From assembly GCA_037013495.1 (NCBI GenBank), contig CM072801.1:13383501-13447500 (forward strand): a DNA stretch of 64,000 nucleotides, written 5' to 3'. Positions 36,601 to 47,067 of the stretch are shown here, piece by piece. The notes beneath the pieces are model-generated. The model did no database searches. It worked only from the letters and a program-made list of their open reading frames with translations, and was not told the origin of the DNA. The stretch is from Hippophae tibetana (Eukaryota > Streptophyta > Magnoliopsida > Rosales > Elaeagnaceae). Every line of letters begins with the position of its first letter. Position 1 is the first letter of the stretch. The translations under genes and the position numbers were made by a program.

Positions 36601-39600
36601 AAACAAAATTGAAAATTCCCGATAAATGGAGAGAAAAATAGAGTACATTGGCATCCAAACTGCAAAGGAAAAAAAAGATTTAGATGGAATATATAATAAA
36701 AAATTTACCAAAGAAATACATCAGCAGTTGCAACATAGGGACAACAATGGAAGCAGAAGCAATGTGGAAGGAGGTTTCAGTGGATGTGGGAAGAGGTGGA
36801 TCTTAGTTGGGTTTTAAGGTGAGAAAAATGTGAAAATTAGTGCAGGTAGATGCAAAGGAAAAAAAGATTTAGATGGAATATATAATAAAAAATTTACAAA
36901 AGAAATACATCAGTAGTTGCAACATAGGGACAACAATGGAAGCAGAAGCAATGTGGAAGGAGGTTTCAATGGATGTGGGAAGAGGTGGATCTCAGTTGGG
37001 TTTTAAGGTGAGAAAAATGTGAAAATTAGTGCAGGTAGGTGGCTCCCTTAGACAGATCGCCCACGATTTGTGGAACAAGGGTTGTCCTTGGAGTTTGGGT
37101 ATACCAATGCTTTCACTTCCAAACTGGAAGTGAAGGCAACGAGACATGTATTGTTGTCAGTATTTGGGTATGGTTATGTTACATGGACTTGAGGAGGGTC
37201 CAACACAGGTACACGTCTAGAGGTCAGATTCGTCATTTTGTAAAATTTTATGACACATGGACACGAATTATAAGTATCTAATTAATAGACACAGATACTG
37301 AGAAACTGCATATTATACAAGTTATTGTATATTTTATATTCATATATTAACAGTTTTTATGTATTTTCAATCATTTTCATTTTCATGTACTTATACTTTT
37401 TATTTTTAAATTTAAATTATTTTTATTGATTTATCTCATTTCTTTAGTTAAATATGAGCCATTTGAAATGAACTAGCTCATTATTTTCTTTCATAAAACA
37501 GCAAATTCTTTATTAATTTTATGTCCAGTCTATTTCCATTAGAAAAAAAGTATCCAATCCATGTCCATTAGAAAAAAAAATCCAGTCCATGTTCATTAGT
37601 TAAAAAAAAATCCAGCCAAGCCAAGATGTGCCTTTTAATTTGTATTTGTATTTAGTTTTCTAATTTGTATCCAGCCCATGCAAGCCCACGTTTCACATGC
37701 ATCAGAGTTACATTTAAGATGACTCCACATATCCCACACCCACACCTGAGTCATGTCATGTTAACACCCCTGGGTGCTGGGGGTGCAAAATGACGAGTTC
37801 AAGTAACATAAGGGCACGGCGACGAAAGTAGAGGGAGTTGCGAGTGCTTAAGAGATTTTGTGAAAAATGTGGTGGGGTGGGGAGAAGAGTTCAGCATAAG
37901 GCATCTCTTCGACATTGATTGTCCAATGAAGGGATCAATGGGATGGGAAGAAAAGTGTGAGAATTAGGAGGAAGATGTTTCACTTGTACTTCTTTTATTC
38001 ATGTTTTCCTTTCTTTCTTTTTTTTTGTCTAGATTTTTGAAAGTCCAAAATAGCATTCAAAGTTCACATGGAGAACTCGTGACTAAGGGTTTTCTCTATC
38101 TCCTGTCGTTTGGCCAGAAAAGTTAATTGCAATATTTTGATACTTGATGTAATCAATTGATAAAAAATAAAGTAAGAGTAGTAGACAGAAACCCTATAGT
38201 TTTATTAGTAGCGATATTACTTCCATTTCTCACATTATTTATTAGCAAAAAAAATTCCATTTCCCGCATTTTAAATAGTCTAATAATTAGAGAAGTACTT
38301 TATTTTATAACTTAAACTTCACATCACAGGTAGCAGGAATGTTTGTCTCCCTTTGGAGAGTCATACTGATAAAACAATCATAATTTTGGTGGCATCTAAT
38401 ATGCAACATTAAGAATCAAAATGAATACACAACCAAAAAAGGAAAAAGTTATTGAGACATTGATAACAATAACTAGAGGTGTCAATTGGGATTGGATGTC
38501 TCATAAACCTATGGTACAACCCATGAATTTTGTGAGCCCATTCATCTTGTCTATTTTTTTGTTTTTTGGTAGGTTGGGATGGTAATGGGATATCCCATTT
38601 GTCATTGAGTCCTCCTAAATTGCATTGATTTATCCTAAAGATTGCATTTCAATTGGAATTTGGTTATTCACCATGTACGAGGATCCTAGATGATAATAGG
38701 ATATCCTATTTATACCAAATGGGTCAAATAAAATTACAAAAATAATGAAAAAAAGAAACATGATTATCTATAATAACCATGAGTCCATTACGGACAACTT
38801 CAAATGGGATGAAATGAGATTTAAATTAGATGGGATAACTTTAACCCATGAACTCATTAGGGATGTTAAATGAGACATGGGATGAGATGAGACAACCCAT
38901 TTTACATTTCTAAAAATAATTGCAAAAACCAAAAGGGGTAGTTAAACATACATACCGCAGCAACTGTTGTTTTAAGGGCCAAGCCATGGACTCGAGGCAA
39001 TATTGCTAGCTTCACTAACTGAAGAAGACAACATAGGGAACAATTAGGGCTTCACTTCATACAAACCCAAGAAAAAAAAAACATTTTTCGAAGTCCAATC
39101 ACAACTAGTGAAAAAATAGGTAAACTACACAAATAATCAATATATTTCTATAAATTATACACTTTGGTCCCCTTATTGTTTTTTCTTATGATTTGGTCCC
39201 TTTACTCATTAATTTTCATACTTTGATCCCCTTAATTTTTTTCCTTACAATTAAAACCCTTTTATTTTTATTTATTTTTATAATTTAGTTCCCTTACTCA
39301 ATTTTATACTTTTGAAGTTTAGTTTGATGTTGGTATCAAATTTTGGACTAAATGTGTGAAAATTAAAAAGTAAAGGGACCAAAATATAGAAAATGAAAAT
39401 AAGGGCACTAAAGTATGAAAATTGAAAAAATAAAGAGACCAATGGCAATGGTAGTAACCTCACTATCTAGTTGCTTGGCAAGAAGAACAGATTTTCTCAA
39501 AACTTCCTCCTGTATGCGAGCATCATTATCACTATAAGCCCGAACAATCATGGGCAGTACATGTGATATCAACTGCTCCTGACTAGTCTGCATTAATCAA

Positions 39601-42600
39601 GATCAGAATGATAGTATGTCACAAGTATGGTAAACAGAAATACAGATTCCCCAAGAATCAGAGTAGGCATTTGAGTTACCTTATTGATTAGAAGTTCTGC
39701 ATGCTTAACAAGCAGCAATAGAATCTCCCCAGCAGCGCTATTCAGCACAGGAACAAGAGCAGGTAGTGTTGATAGCTCAAAGTCATTTGTGTCCTATTAT
39801 TAATATTAGTTTAATGCATCATTTGTCATCCCAAATAATACAACTATTCATGCTTGGGTGAATAACTGCACTTTCTTTTTTCTGTTTTGCACGTTCTTCT
39901 CTCTCTTAAGGTTGAAAGCTTACTTAGGTGACTTTTTTTTTCATCTGTTTTAGTTCATGTCATTTCAAAAGTAGAGTACATAGTTTTGTAGATGTTGTTG
40001 TTTGTTTGATTTTTAGTAGCTGACTTAAGTCTTTGTTGAGTTACTAGATATTATTTTGTAATAATTAATGTCTTGTTATTATTTATTTCAGTTTGATATG
40101 TTTTTTGAAATTTTTTCCGTGAAGCGCATAAGACCGCCTTGAGGCTTACGCTCACTAGGTGGAAGTAAAACGCCTCAAAGCTAGTTTCTGCCTTTTAAAA
40201 TCTTGGATCTACTTTGTACTTTTGTAATTATTACATATATTAATAGGATGTTTCTAATAATAAAAAAGATTCTCTTTTGTAAAGATTAAGGGTAAACAGT
40301 CATAGTAATCAGTCTTTAATGAGGTTTATGTCCCCTGTATTGAATAACATACATTAATTTTTCTCTCAATTCTATCTCACCAAATTGCAAGCAATGATAT
40401 TCCACAAATTGCTAACATCCAACAAATGAAAAATGCATTGTAGCCCTCCACATTCATCGTCACCAATTTGCATGCTTGCTCTATAATAAGATTACATAGA
40501 AATTGAAAGTAGCTAGTCTAGACAATTCAACAAAAAAAATGCTTTAATCAACAATGTCAGGATCCAAGAGAAGGTAAAGAAAATGAAGGTGGAAATGATC
40601 TAGGATATAGTACCTGAGATTCAGCTATAATAAGAACCATGGGCAAAATCATTGGTTGCATAACCAAATTCCGAAGTTCAGCACAAAGAGGCGGAAGTAC
40701 CTATACATGATAAGACAATATTCACCAAAATAATTCATGTCTTCCAAAATCAAATGTAAAGATAGGGTATGATTGTTGATTGACAAGTCATTCTTTAATT
40801 CACAAGATCAAAACTAAATAATACATTTGACTATCAAAGATTAATAGACATATAATTAGACCCTTATTATCTTTTAGTTATATTTGGTTGTTGAAAAAAA
40901 CATTTGTTTCTTCTGCTTGATGACAGACATACCAAAGAATCCACAATCAAGTATCTAAATGTGCTCTAATAAATAAAAAACAAGCAAATCAAATGACACA
41001 TGGGTAGGCCAGAAAGAATTCAAACCTTATACCGTAATACACGAGAATCAAATTCTTTCCACATGTCTGACAATGCTTTCAAAAATTCAGATTTCTGCAT
41101 GTTATCTCTCTCCTGCAAGTAACAAAGATTTATGATGTTGGCCTTACTTGTTTCTTCAATGCACCTCTCACCCAAAAAAATTTAACAAACCCGGAAGTAA
41201 TACTGAAACAAAAATATAAATGCATACAAGCATGTGATCAAGGAAGCGAAGAGCACGCAACCTAGTATCATTCCGGAAGAATGGAGAACCTGCAAATAAT
41301 GGAAAATTATGGGTTGGGGGAGAAAGAATGAGCACAGGTAGATACTTTAAAGGGTAAATTACTTTAACAAATAGTTTACTCCTACAAGTAATAAATTAAG
41401 GGTAACATTACATTTACTATTACAACTATAAAACAAACACAAACTGCAATTTACTTTTTAAATTTTTTTAATATAAATATACTACCTTTTCTTTTCTATT
41501 CATTTCAATCAACTACTTTTGTCAACTCCTGTTAAACGAAGTTGGAGAAATGGGCACGTAAAGCGCACTTGTGAAGTAATCGCAATACGGGTTGAATGTT
41601 CTTTTACTACTAAAACATTCAACTTTTTGACAATGTACTACTTTTACTTTTTTTTCCTTTCAGTTTACTACTTTATGATTTTGATTTATTTCAATCTACC
41701 TCTTGGGGCTGAATTGGATCAAATCAAAAGGATAAAGGACTAAGTTGATTAATAATACAAAGACGTAGTAAACTGTTTGGCTCAAAAAGAGTAGATTGAA
41801 TCAAATTGAAAACATAAATTAATAAATTGACATGAAAAGAAAACATAGTAGTAACTTGCAATCAAAATGAAAGAAAAATAGTAAATTACAAAATGGGTGA
41901 AAGCTTTAGTGATAAAGAAAATATGGATAATATAACTTTTCCCTAAAATTAATAACAAAATGGATACCCGTTAGTAGGGGGAAGGCCTTTCATGACTATT
42001 ATAGGTTATCCAAATTGTTAATTAAGATTAATAAAATTGATAATCTAGAATGGCTTCTTTTACCAGTGAAATCCTTTGCAGTTGGCCTTAAAGATTCATT
42101 TGCAGATAGCATCCTCTGCAAGTTAGGAACCAATTCCGGTGGAATAGAGGAGAAAACTTCATTTGATAGGTAATTCAAGGTGTTCATGTACTACAGAAGA
42201 GCAATGCAACAATTAATACTACTGGCATAACACAAGTAGTCGCTTCCTGAAAACTACTTCATTTCACAAATTAACTCGAAAACAAAGTACGATAAGAACT
42301 AGAAGTATTCAAACATACCATCTTGACATTGTTGTGGCAGTCAAACAAAGATTTGCGAGCAATCAAGTGGTACACAAGACATCCATAACTGAATATATCA
42401 GAAGAGCATCCAGCAGATGGTGCTTTACTCCTAACAAGTTCAGGAGCAGTGTAATTAAGTGACGGCTGGAGAGGTAGTACAGAATCCTCAACGTCATATT
42501 CCTGTAAATCTGCAGAAGATCAGACCACGACAGCTATAGATTGCTCCTAGATACATGATCTATCTGGGAGATAATCAGTTTTTCTGCTTGTAGTGCTAAT

Positions 42601-44859
42601 TTTCTAGCATTCGATTTGGCCATATGAGTAAAGTTAAGATCTTTCGATCCAGTTATCAATTTCTTTGTATGCTCCCTGATCCTGTCATTATCAAACAGGC
42701 TATAGATCTGGATTACTTGTTTTGTATTGATTCAGATTAAGGATTATTTTTCCTTTCAATTTCAAAATAAAAATAATAATAATTAAGATCTACCTAGCAA
42801 ATCCCAATCAAAAATGAAGATCTAGAATGGATTGTCAAAAATTAACAGAGGTAAAAATATGAAATACAAAAAAAATATTTAATTAAAATCTCATTGAAGG
42901 CTTTCACTCACAGCATAGTTGAAAGCTGAAACATTAGCCATATCTCCTGTGGCTTGATCCACGGAGATTGCAAAACCAAATCCCCCAAGCTTCCAAGCTC
43001 CATTTGATGTTATAAAGACATTCTGCATAATAAATATATTTTTACTTAGTCCTTTTAATGTCATGAATCCCAAACTATAACTGCAAACAGATAAGTGATT
43101 GACCAGAAAGACATCTCGTAAGCTTGATTAAAACAAATAGATGAGGAGAGAAATTCTACATTATGGGGAGCATAATACTAAGAAAATAAGCATCTCGCAA
43201 GTCTTTTGTTAAATTTCGACTAAGATGATAGGTACGGAAAATAAGGCAACATTCAAAAGTCCAAACGTTGTTCTTGCTAGATGCAGAGCATGCCACTAAA
43301 AAGGCCAGTTTAAAAGGTGGTCAGCACCATCAGCAAAAAGGAATTTGATCTCCATTCTTAGAGCATATATTTATTAAAAAATAATAATAAAATATAAAAA
43401 AATTGATAATATTCACCAAATCCTTTAAACTTGAAATGGATTGCAACTGAACAGTATTACTTTACTGAATAAGCATACGAGAAGAAAACAAATGGGAGGG
43501 GGGAAAAGGCAACAGTTCATGCATTACTATGGAAAACTTTAAACTCCACCAGTTTTGAAAATAATTAGAAAACAAAGGTAAAAGGTTCTAACCTCAGGTG
43601 ATATTGCACGATGAATAAGTTGTGCATTATTATGGAGAAAATCCAAAGATTCTGCTAATTGAAGCAAACCATGCTTCACCTCCAATAATCCCATTTCCTG
43701 CAAACCAAAAGTTCTTTCAGAAAATTATGAATGTTATAGTCACTTGAAGATACAAAATATATTGTAGGGCTTATCAAAATATCATAGCTAGTTCTGCAGA
43801 AATCAAAAGCTTAATTTCCATGTATAAATTAAAAAAATGCTAAAACATTGGGAAGATTTAGGTGGAAGATAAGCCAAAAAAAAATCTTTTTACTCAAACT
43901 ATCAGAGCTGATCGCAATAAAATACAGTCATGTTGCAATTCTTCTTTACCCGGCTAAATCAGAAACACCTAAATTTTAATAGAACTTGTGAAAAGGCATC
44001 ATAACAAGTCTTAGCGTTCATATCAAGGAATGGGAAAAAAATGTAGATTAACTACACAGCTAAACTATTCAGGTATGGTAAAATACACAAGCGAAAAATA
44101 AAAATGAAAGAATAGCGCAAGTAGATTACAGTCTTTGATACCAGTATGGAAACTAGATAATGACGACTAAAAAAATATGGAAATAAGATGATATACTACA
44201 AAGTACAGGATAATTTGTAAGTTCTATATCGACAGATATCACGTGCAAGCAATTAAATTGTACTGGGCATCAACAAAATTACAAGTGCGGAAGGAATTCG
44301 GGGCATGCAGCAACTCGTATAAACCAAACCAAGAACAAATTAGTCCACAAAAGAAGGCGCTTACGATCCCCTTAAGATCCTTGGGCACTTTAGCGACATT
44401 GTCCACATTACCGAGAACATTGGCCACGGAGGCGAACAATGGCTCAGTTACCATGGCCATAGCATTCTTATTCTCATCAAGTGCCTGAACGACGTGTACA
44501 ACTCCAGGGTGTCTCAACTTGACAAGACGGGTGCCATCGGCGCGAATGATATCCAAAAAAACATCCTCCGCGGCCTTAGATAGACCAGCTCGGGTGCGGG
44601 CGTCGGAGAGGGCCTTCTTGTCGAGAACCCAAACGCAGACGGTTGGGTACTGGTGGTTGCGAGAGGAATCCCTCACGGGTTTGGCCGAATAGAGCTTCCA
44701 TGCGAGACCGGGACCGGCGGAACCTATCTGATCGAGGAGTTCGTAGTCCAGAAGGGGCTTCGGCCCCGTGACCTCTTGCACAGTGGTCTGCACCGTCTTC
44801 TCGATAACAGCGGAGGCCTTAGCTAGGGCTTGGGTTAGGGTCTTCATGTTCAGCGACAT
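24695..44859 (-). CDS. SCYL2: SCY1-like protein 2 (SCYL2) pseudokinase, complete, 14 exons
   Basis: Exons in coding order: 44859-44365, 43697-43593, 43022-42912, 42501-42319, 42190-42064, 41289-41228, 41112-41026, 40700-40614, 39793-39680, 39587-39459, 39018-38956, 26115-25954, 25844-25726 and 25604-24695. They total 2754 bp or 917 residues, all GT-AG and in frame, close to the roughly 910 residues of the Arabidopsis proteins. It starts [21 protein letters not shown] kinase-like domain follows in which the catalytic loop reads HRA (194-196) instead of HRD and the metal-binding DFG reads GFG (214-216), so catalysis is doubtful. HEAT-like helices follow ([43 protein letters not shown]), then a disordered tail with AWDEDW, DIEWPPR and DPFANWPP and a terminal LLDLL. 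DPF and LLDLL resemble AP-2 and clathrin-binding motifs. Family knowledge: SCYL2 acts at the Golgi/trans-Golgi network in clathrin-linked traffic. No lesion was seen. Confidence 0.96.
26852..27034 (+). repeat. 5' LTR of outer copia
   Basis: It begins TGTAGGAAATCAACC and ends AAAAACTGCTTCA, directly followed by TGGTATCAGAGC, complementary to initiator-tRNA-Met. It matches 30975-31108 plus 36110-36194. Confidence 0.93.
27064..28434 (+). pseudogene. Outer copia: gag-like, protease and GAG-pre-integrase parts
   Basis: A serine/asparagine-rich gag-like stretch is followed by [20 protein letters not shown] (protease active site D-S-G), the usual [16 protein letters not shown]-type block, and [18 protein letters not shown] with a zinc-binding CEVCQLA that introduces integrase (LIHGGIWGP, then [14 protein letters not shown]). 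Broken fossil. Confidence 0.88.
28435..29640 (+). pseudogene. Outer copia: integrase C-terminal part and start of RT
   Basis: Recognisable pieces are [15 protein letters not shown]-like wording and [20 protein letters not shown] (integrase C-terminal region of copia). From about 29378 the start of RT follows: [18 protein letters not shown], then [20 protein letters not shown]. Broken fossil. Confidence 0.8.
29708..30586 (+). pseudogene. Outer copia: reverse transcriptase part
   Basis: A 292-codon open stretch with the copia RT blocks [28 protein letters not shown], the catalytic [43 protein letters not shown] and [17 protein letters not shown]. Fossil, but well preserved here. Confidence 0.93.
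30605..30967 (+). pseudogene. Outer copia: RNase H part
   Basis: Contains [55 protein letters not shown] and [12 protein letters not shown], the standard copia RNase H blocks. It ends just before the polypurine tract. Confidence 0.93.
31109..31474 (-). repeat. 3' LTR of inner copia
   Basis: On plus it runs from TGTTAGAAATAAGTC to GTCCATTGACA. Much of it consists of short repeats around 'tatggacagctgt', which also identify the diverged LTR at 12840-13231. Confidence 0.93.
31482..31892 (-). pseudogene. Inner copia: RNase H part
   Basis: Contains [56 protein letters not shown] and [12 protein letters not shown], standard copia RNase H blocks, directly before the polypurine tract. Confidence 0.93.
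31883..33223 (-). pseudogene. Inner copia: reverse transcriptase part
   Basis: The main minus-strand stretch (33223-32237, 328 codons) holds [68 protein letters not shown], the catalytic [11 protein letters not shown] and [17 protein letters not shown]. The next piece (32212-31883) continues with the [18 protein letters not shown] block. Confidence 0.94.
33266..34135 (-). pseudogene. Inner copia: integrase part
   Basis: Contains [15 protein letters not shown] (zinc-binding end), [39 protein letters not shown] and [14 protein letters not shown], so the D, D and E blocks of the integrase core are in place. The piece at 33571-33266 carries the C-terminal [19 protein letters not shown] wording. 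Confidence 0.94.
34181..34582 (-). pseudogene. Inner copia: protease part
   Basis: Begins [20 protein letters not shown] with the D-S-G aspartic protease motif, then the [19 protein letters not shown] block and the start of the GAG-pre-integrase region. Confidence 0.92.
34688..35599 (-). pseudogene. Inner copia: gag part with two zinc knuckles
   Basis: A 303-codon stretch starting [20 protein letters not shown], with [18 protein letters not shown] and [10 protein letters not shown] (the copia gag fold). Two CCHC knuckles follow, [14 protein letters not shown] and [14 protein letters not shown]. Confidence 0.94.
35775..36109 (-). repeat. 5' LTR of inner copia
   Basis: On plus it begins TGTCAGAAATAAGTC and ends GTCCATTGACA, followed by the TATTA target duplication. 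It is about 30 bases shorter than its partner. Confidence 0.93.
36661..37038. repeat. Tandem duplication, about 190-bp unit, in SCYL2 intron 11
   Basis: 36661-36850 and 36851-37038 are near-identical ('tgcaaaggaaaaaaaagatt' to 'gaaaattagtgcaggtag'), with only a handful of differences. This indicates a fairly recent duplication. No coding meaning is seen. Confidence 0.9.
37039..38473. other. Intron 11 sequence without further recognised elements
   Basis: Apart from the minisatellite at 37523-37615, this A+T-rich intron stretch shows no coding signature and no clear inverted or direct terminal repeats. Confidence 0.5.
37523..37615. repeat. Short minisatellite, about 30-bp unit, 3 copies
   Basis: The repeating pattern is 'tccagtccatgtccattag' followed by an A run, three imperfect times, in SCYL2 intron 11. 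Confidence 0.7.
38474..38912. mobile_element. hAT-type MITE in SCYL2 intron 11, beside exon 11
   Basis: The left end reads TAGAGGTGTCAATTGGG. The right end, read in reverse, gives TAGAAATGTAAAATGGG. The flanking 8-mers, ACAATAAC and AAAATAAT, match at 6 of 8 positions, as expected of an old hAT target duplication. The length is 439 bp with no transposase. The 'gggatgagatgagacaaccca' style text is common in plant hAT MITEs. It ends 43 bases from exon 11. Confidence 0.65.
39160..39440. mobile_element. Fold-back MITE-like element filling SCYL2 intron 10
   Basis: The left half repeats 'tttggtccctttactcatta' style units. The right half carries the same text inverted ('taaagggaccaaaatatag', 'aagggcactaaagtatgaaa'). 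The transcript of either strand could form a long imperfect stem. It ends only some 20 bases from the exon 10 donor at 39458. Confidence 0.65.
40110..40205. repeat. Terminal piece of the 'AAGGCG/GCCTTTTAAAA' TIR family
   Basis: In SCYL2 intron 8: 'accgccttgaggcttacgct', 'aaaacgcctcaaag' and 'tgccttttaaaatcttgg'. It resembles the ends of the element at 18717-19617. Only one end is seen. Confidence 0.4.
41345..41955. mobile_element. Possible MITE in SCYL2 intron 5
   Basis: The left side 'tttaaagggtaaattacttta' and the right side read in reverse 'ttttagggaaaagttatatt' are similar. Several inner pairs are inverted copies ('agtttact' with 'agtaaact'; 'tttcaatcaactactttt' with 'aaaaagagtagattgaatc'). 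The ends and target duplication are not certain. Confidence 0.35.
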
Positions 44860-45240
44860 CTTTATTGGAATCTTACTTTGGAAATTGGATGCTGAATTGT
44901 TAAACTACAAGTATGTACCTCTGGATTTAATTTTATTTAACCTGTTTCTATATTGGTGTCTGTATATGATTCTGCGATAATTGTAAATTGAGGAAGTAAG
45001 GATTTTTTGAACGATCAACAAAGCAGATGAAATCGGTAAGAAGCAGAGGGTGGACTGTGGAGGGAAAGGAAGTTAGAATTTTCTCAGATCCAAGTTCGAT
45101 CTGTGATTCCACCTCGCTCTCTTTCCCCGGCAGTGTATGAGACTTCCCTTTTTTGTTATTATCTTTATTTACGATGAGAGTAAATACTATACCCACCCCT
45201 AAATACATTCAAATATCAATGAAGTCTTAGAGATTAGATT
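44860..45240 (-). promoter_or_regulatory. SCYL2 upstream leader and promoter region (tentative)
   Basis: This is the DNA directly upstream of the SCYL2 start codon on the minus strand. 45020-45150 is less A+T-rich and pyrimidine-rich on minus ('ctaacttcctttccctccac'), as plant 5' untranslated regions often are. I could not place a TATA box or transcription start with confidence. Confidence 0.35.
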
Positions 45241-47067
45241 GTTTCAAAAGAAATATAGTCAAGTTGACGGGGGTGTAGTAATTTAATGTTATTTTTATCA
45301 AATGAAATATTCATTTGATAATATTATTAATTAATATATTAATAATGATTTAAGTTTTAAAAATTACTTAATTTATATAAAGATAATTATATTTATAAAA
45401 ATATTTATTATTTTAGACATTATTTAATATATTTTTATTCATTTTATTATGAAAACAATAATATACAACTTTATTATCTTCTTTGTCCTAGACTATTACT
45501 TATAAAATAATTAAAAATTTGATTTTTTTTAAATTAAAGTTAGAAAATTATTAACTCTATCAATTTTACCAACGATCATAATTATAATCAACTTCTTCCC
45601 TTTACTCTTCTTTAAGCCTTTATTATTTTTCGATTAACTTATATTTGATCAAAGTTATTTTACATTAAATTTGACTAAATATAATATAGTAAAAAAGGAT
45701 TAAGGGGTAAATGAGACCAAAAGAAAAGAGTTATGATAGTGACAATTAGAAACAAAAATGGATAATACAAATAATTTGGTGGTACCTAATTAAAAATTCA
45801 ATAAAAAATATAATTTTAGATTGTTTTGCATTAACTAATGAAAATTGGTTAGCCGACAAAGAAATAAAGTGATTATTTTTTATAGAGATTGACATTAATT
45901 ACTAAAGTGGTATAAAGTATTTTTTTTTATTAATAATAGGGGCTTAAGTGTGTACTTTTTTTAATAAATGTATTTTTTTTCTTACTTGATTATCTTTGCT
46001 AGGGAGTTTTGTTTCATAAATAATTTATTATTATTATTATAGTGACTTAATTTGTTATATAACTCTAAAATGTCATGTTTTTTACATCTCAATTTGTTGA
46101 GTATAGTGTTTTTTATTATATAAGTGTTTGTATATTTCTATAACTCTCGAATCTATAAATATATAGCAAATTATAGATATTTTATTTAGTTTAAAGTTTT
46201 ATTGACACATTTATTTAAGCATGGTTGGTAGAAGAGATACCTAAAGACAAACAAGACGAAGAAGCTCATGATTTGGTATTACCTTTGGGGAAACTTTTGT
46301 TTTCACTATGTGTGTTTTATTATTTAATTTTTGAATATGTATTAGTGAGTTTTATTTGGATAAATAATATTATTATTGTTTTTTTATATATGAGTTTTAA
46401 TGAAATGTCTTTAACTTGTATAAAAAATAGATTTCACAAAATCACATATTTGAAGCAAGTAGTAAAAAAAATGAAAAAGAGAGAAACTGATAGTAATGAT
46501 CTAAAATTGTTTCGTAAAAATTGAAATTTATGAAGAAATCCCTATTTGGAATGCTTAGTGGGAGAAAAGATGAGGTTGGAAATTATCCTTCACATCTTAC
46601 CTATTTTCATATAATTTCTTTTAAAATATATTATATATTTGTTAAACTTTAGAGTTAAATTAAATAAATTTTGATTAAAAATAAGATTTTTTTATTAATA
46701 CTTTAATTATAAAAATTATATTAGACAACAATTATTATAATGATTGTTAAAATAAAAATTAAATTATAGTTATAATTTGTACTCTAAATTTAAACATATT
46801 AAATTTAATTATATAACAAAAGAATATACTTGAAATATTATGAGTAAGTTATAAGTCTTATAATTTATGTTATGTATTGTTGGCATTTCCGTGTGCAAAA
46901 AACATAATATATGTTATTTTATTTAGTGTTTTATCTTCTTCTATGTAAGGTCAATTATGAGTGAGCATATAATTTGGTTAATTTATTTAAATTGAAAAAT
47001 TTGATCCAATACATCGGATTCAAATCGAATTGGATTGACAAATTTTGTATTCAGATTGAAAAGTATA
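45241..47067. other. A+T-rich intergenic DNA, no gene recognised
   Basis: No family signature is seen. A 99-codon open stretch at 46225-46524 (plus; MVEEIPKDKQDEEAHDLVLP, then a hydrophobic stretch) resembles nothing I know and sits in very A+T-rich sequence. I do not call it a gene. Confidence 0.5.

Larger units (their letters stand above)
26116..38955 (-). other. SCYL2 intron 11, 12.84 kb, filled with mobile elements
   Basis: The intron begins (minus) with GTATG at 38955 and ends CAG just before 26115. Exons 11 and 12 join in phase (...TTVAA then VRVNALL...) as in the family. About 9.3 kb of it is the nested pair of copia elements. The rest holds a 190-bp tandem duplication, a short minisatellite and a hAT-type MITE next to exon 11. 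The other SCYL2 introns are about 0.1-1.2 kb. Confidence 0.9.

Noticed and set aside
46225-46524. 99-codon open stretch (MVEEIPKDKQDEEAHD...)
   Set aside because: It lies in very A+T-rich DNA, has no recognised homologue, no visible splice partners and a composition-driven hydrophobic run. A transcript would change this view.
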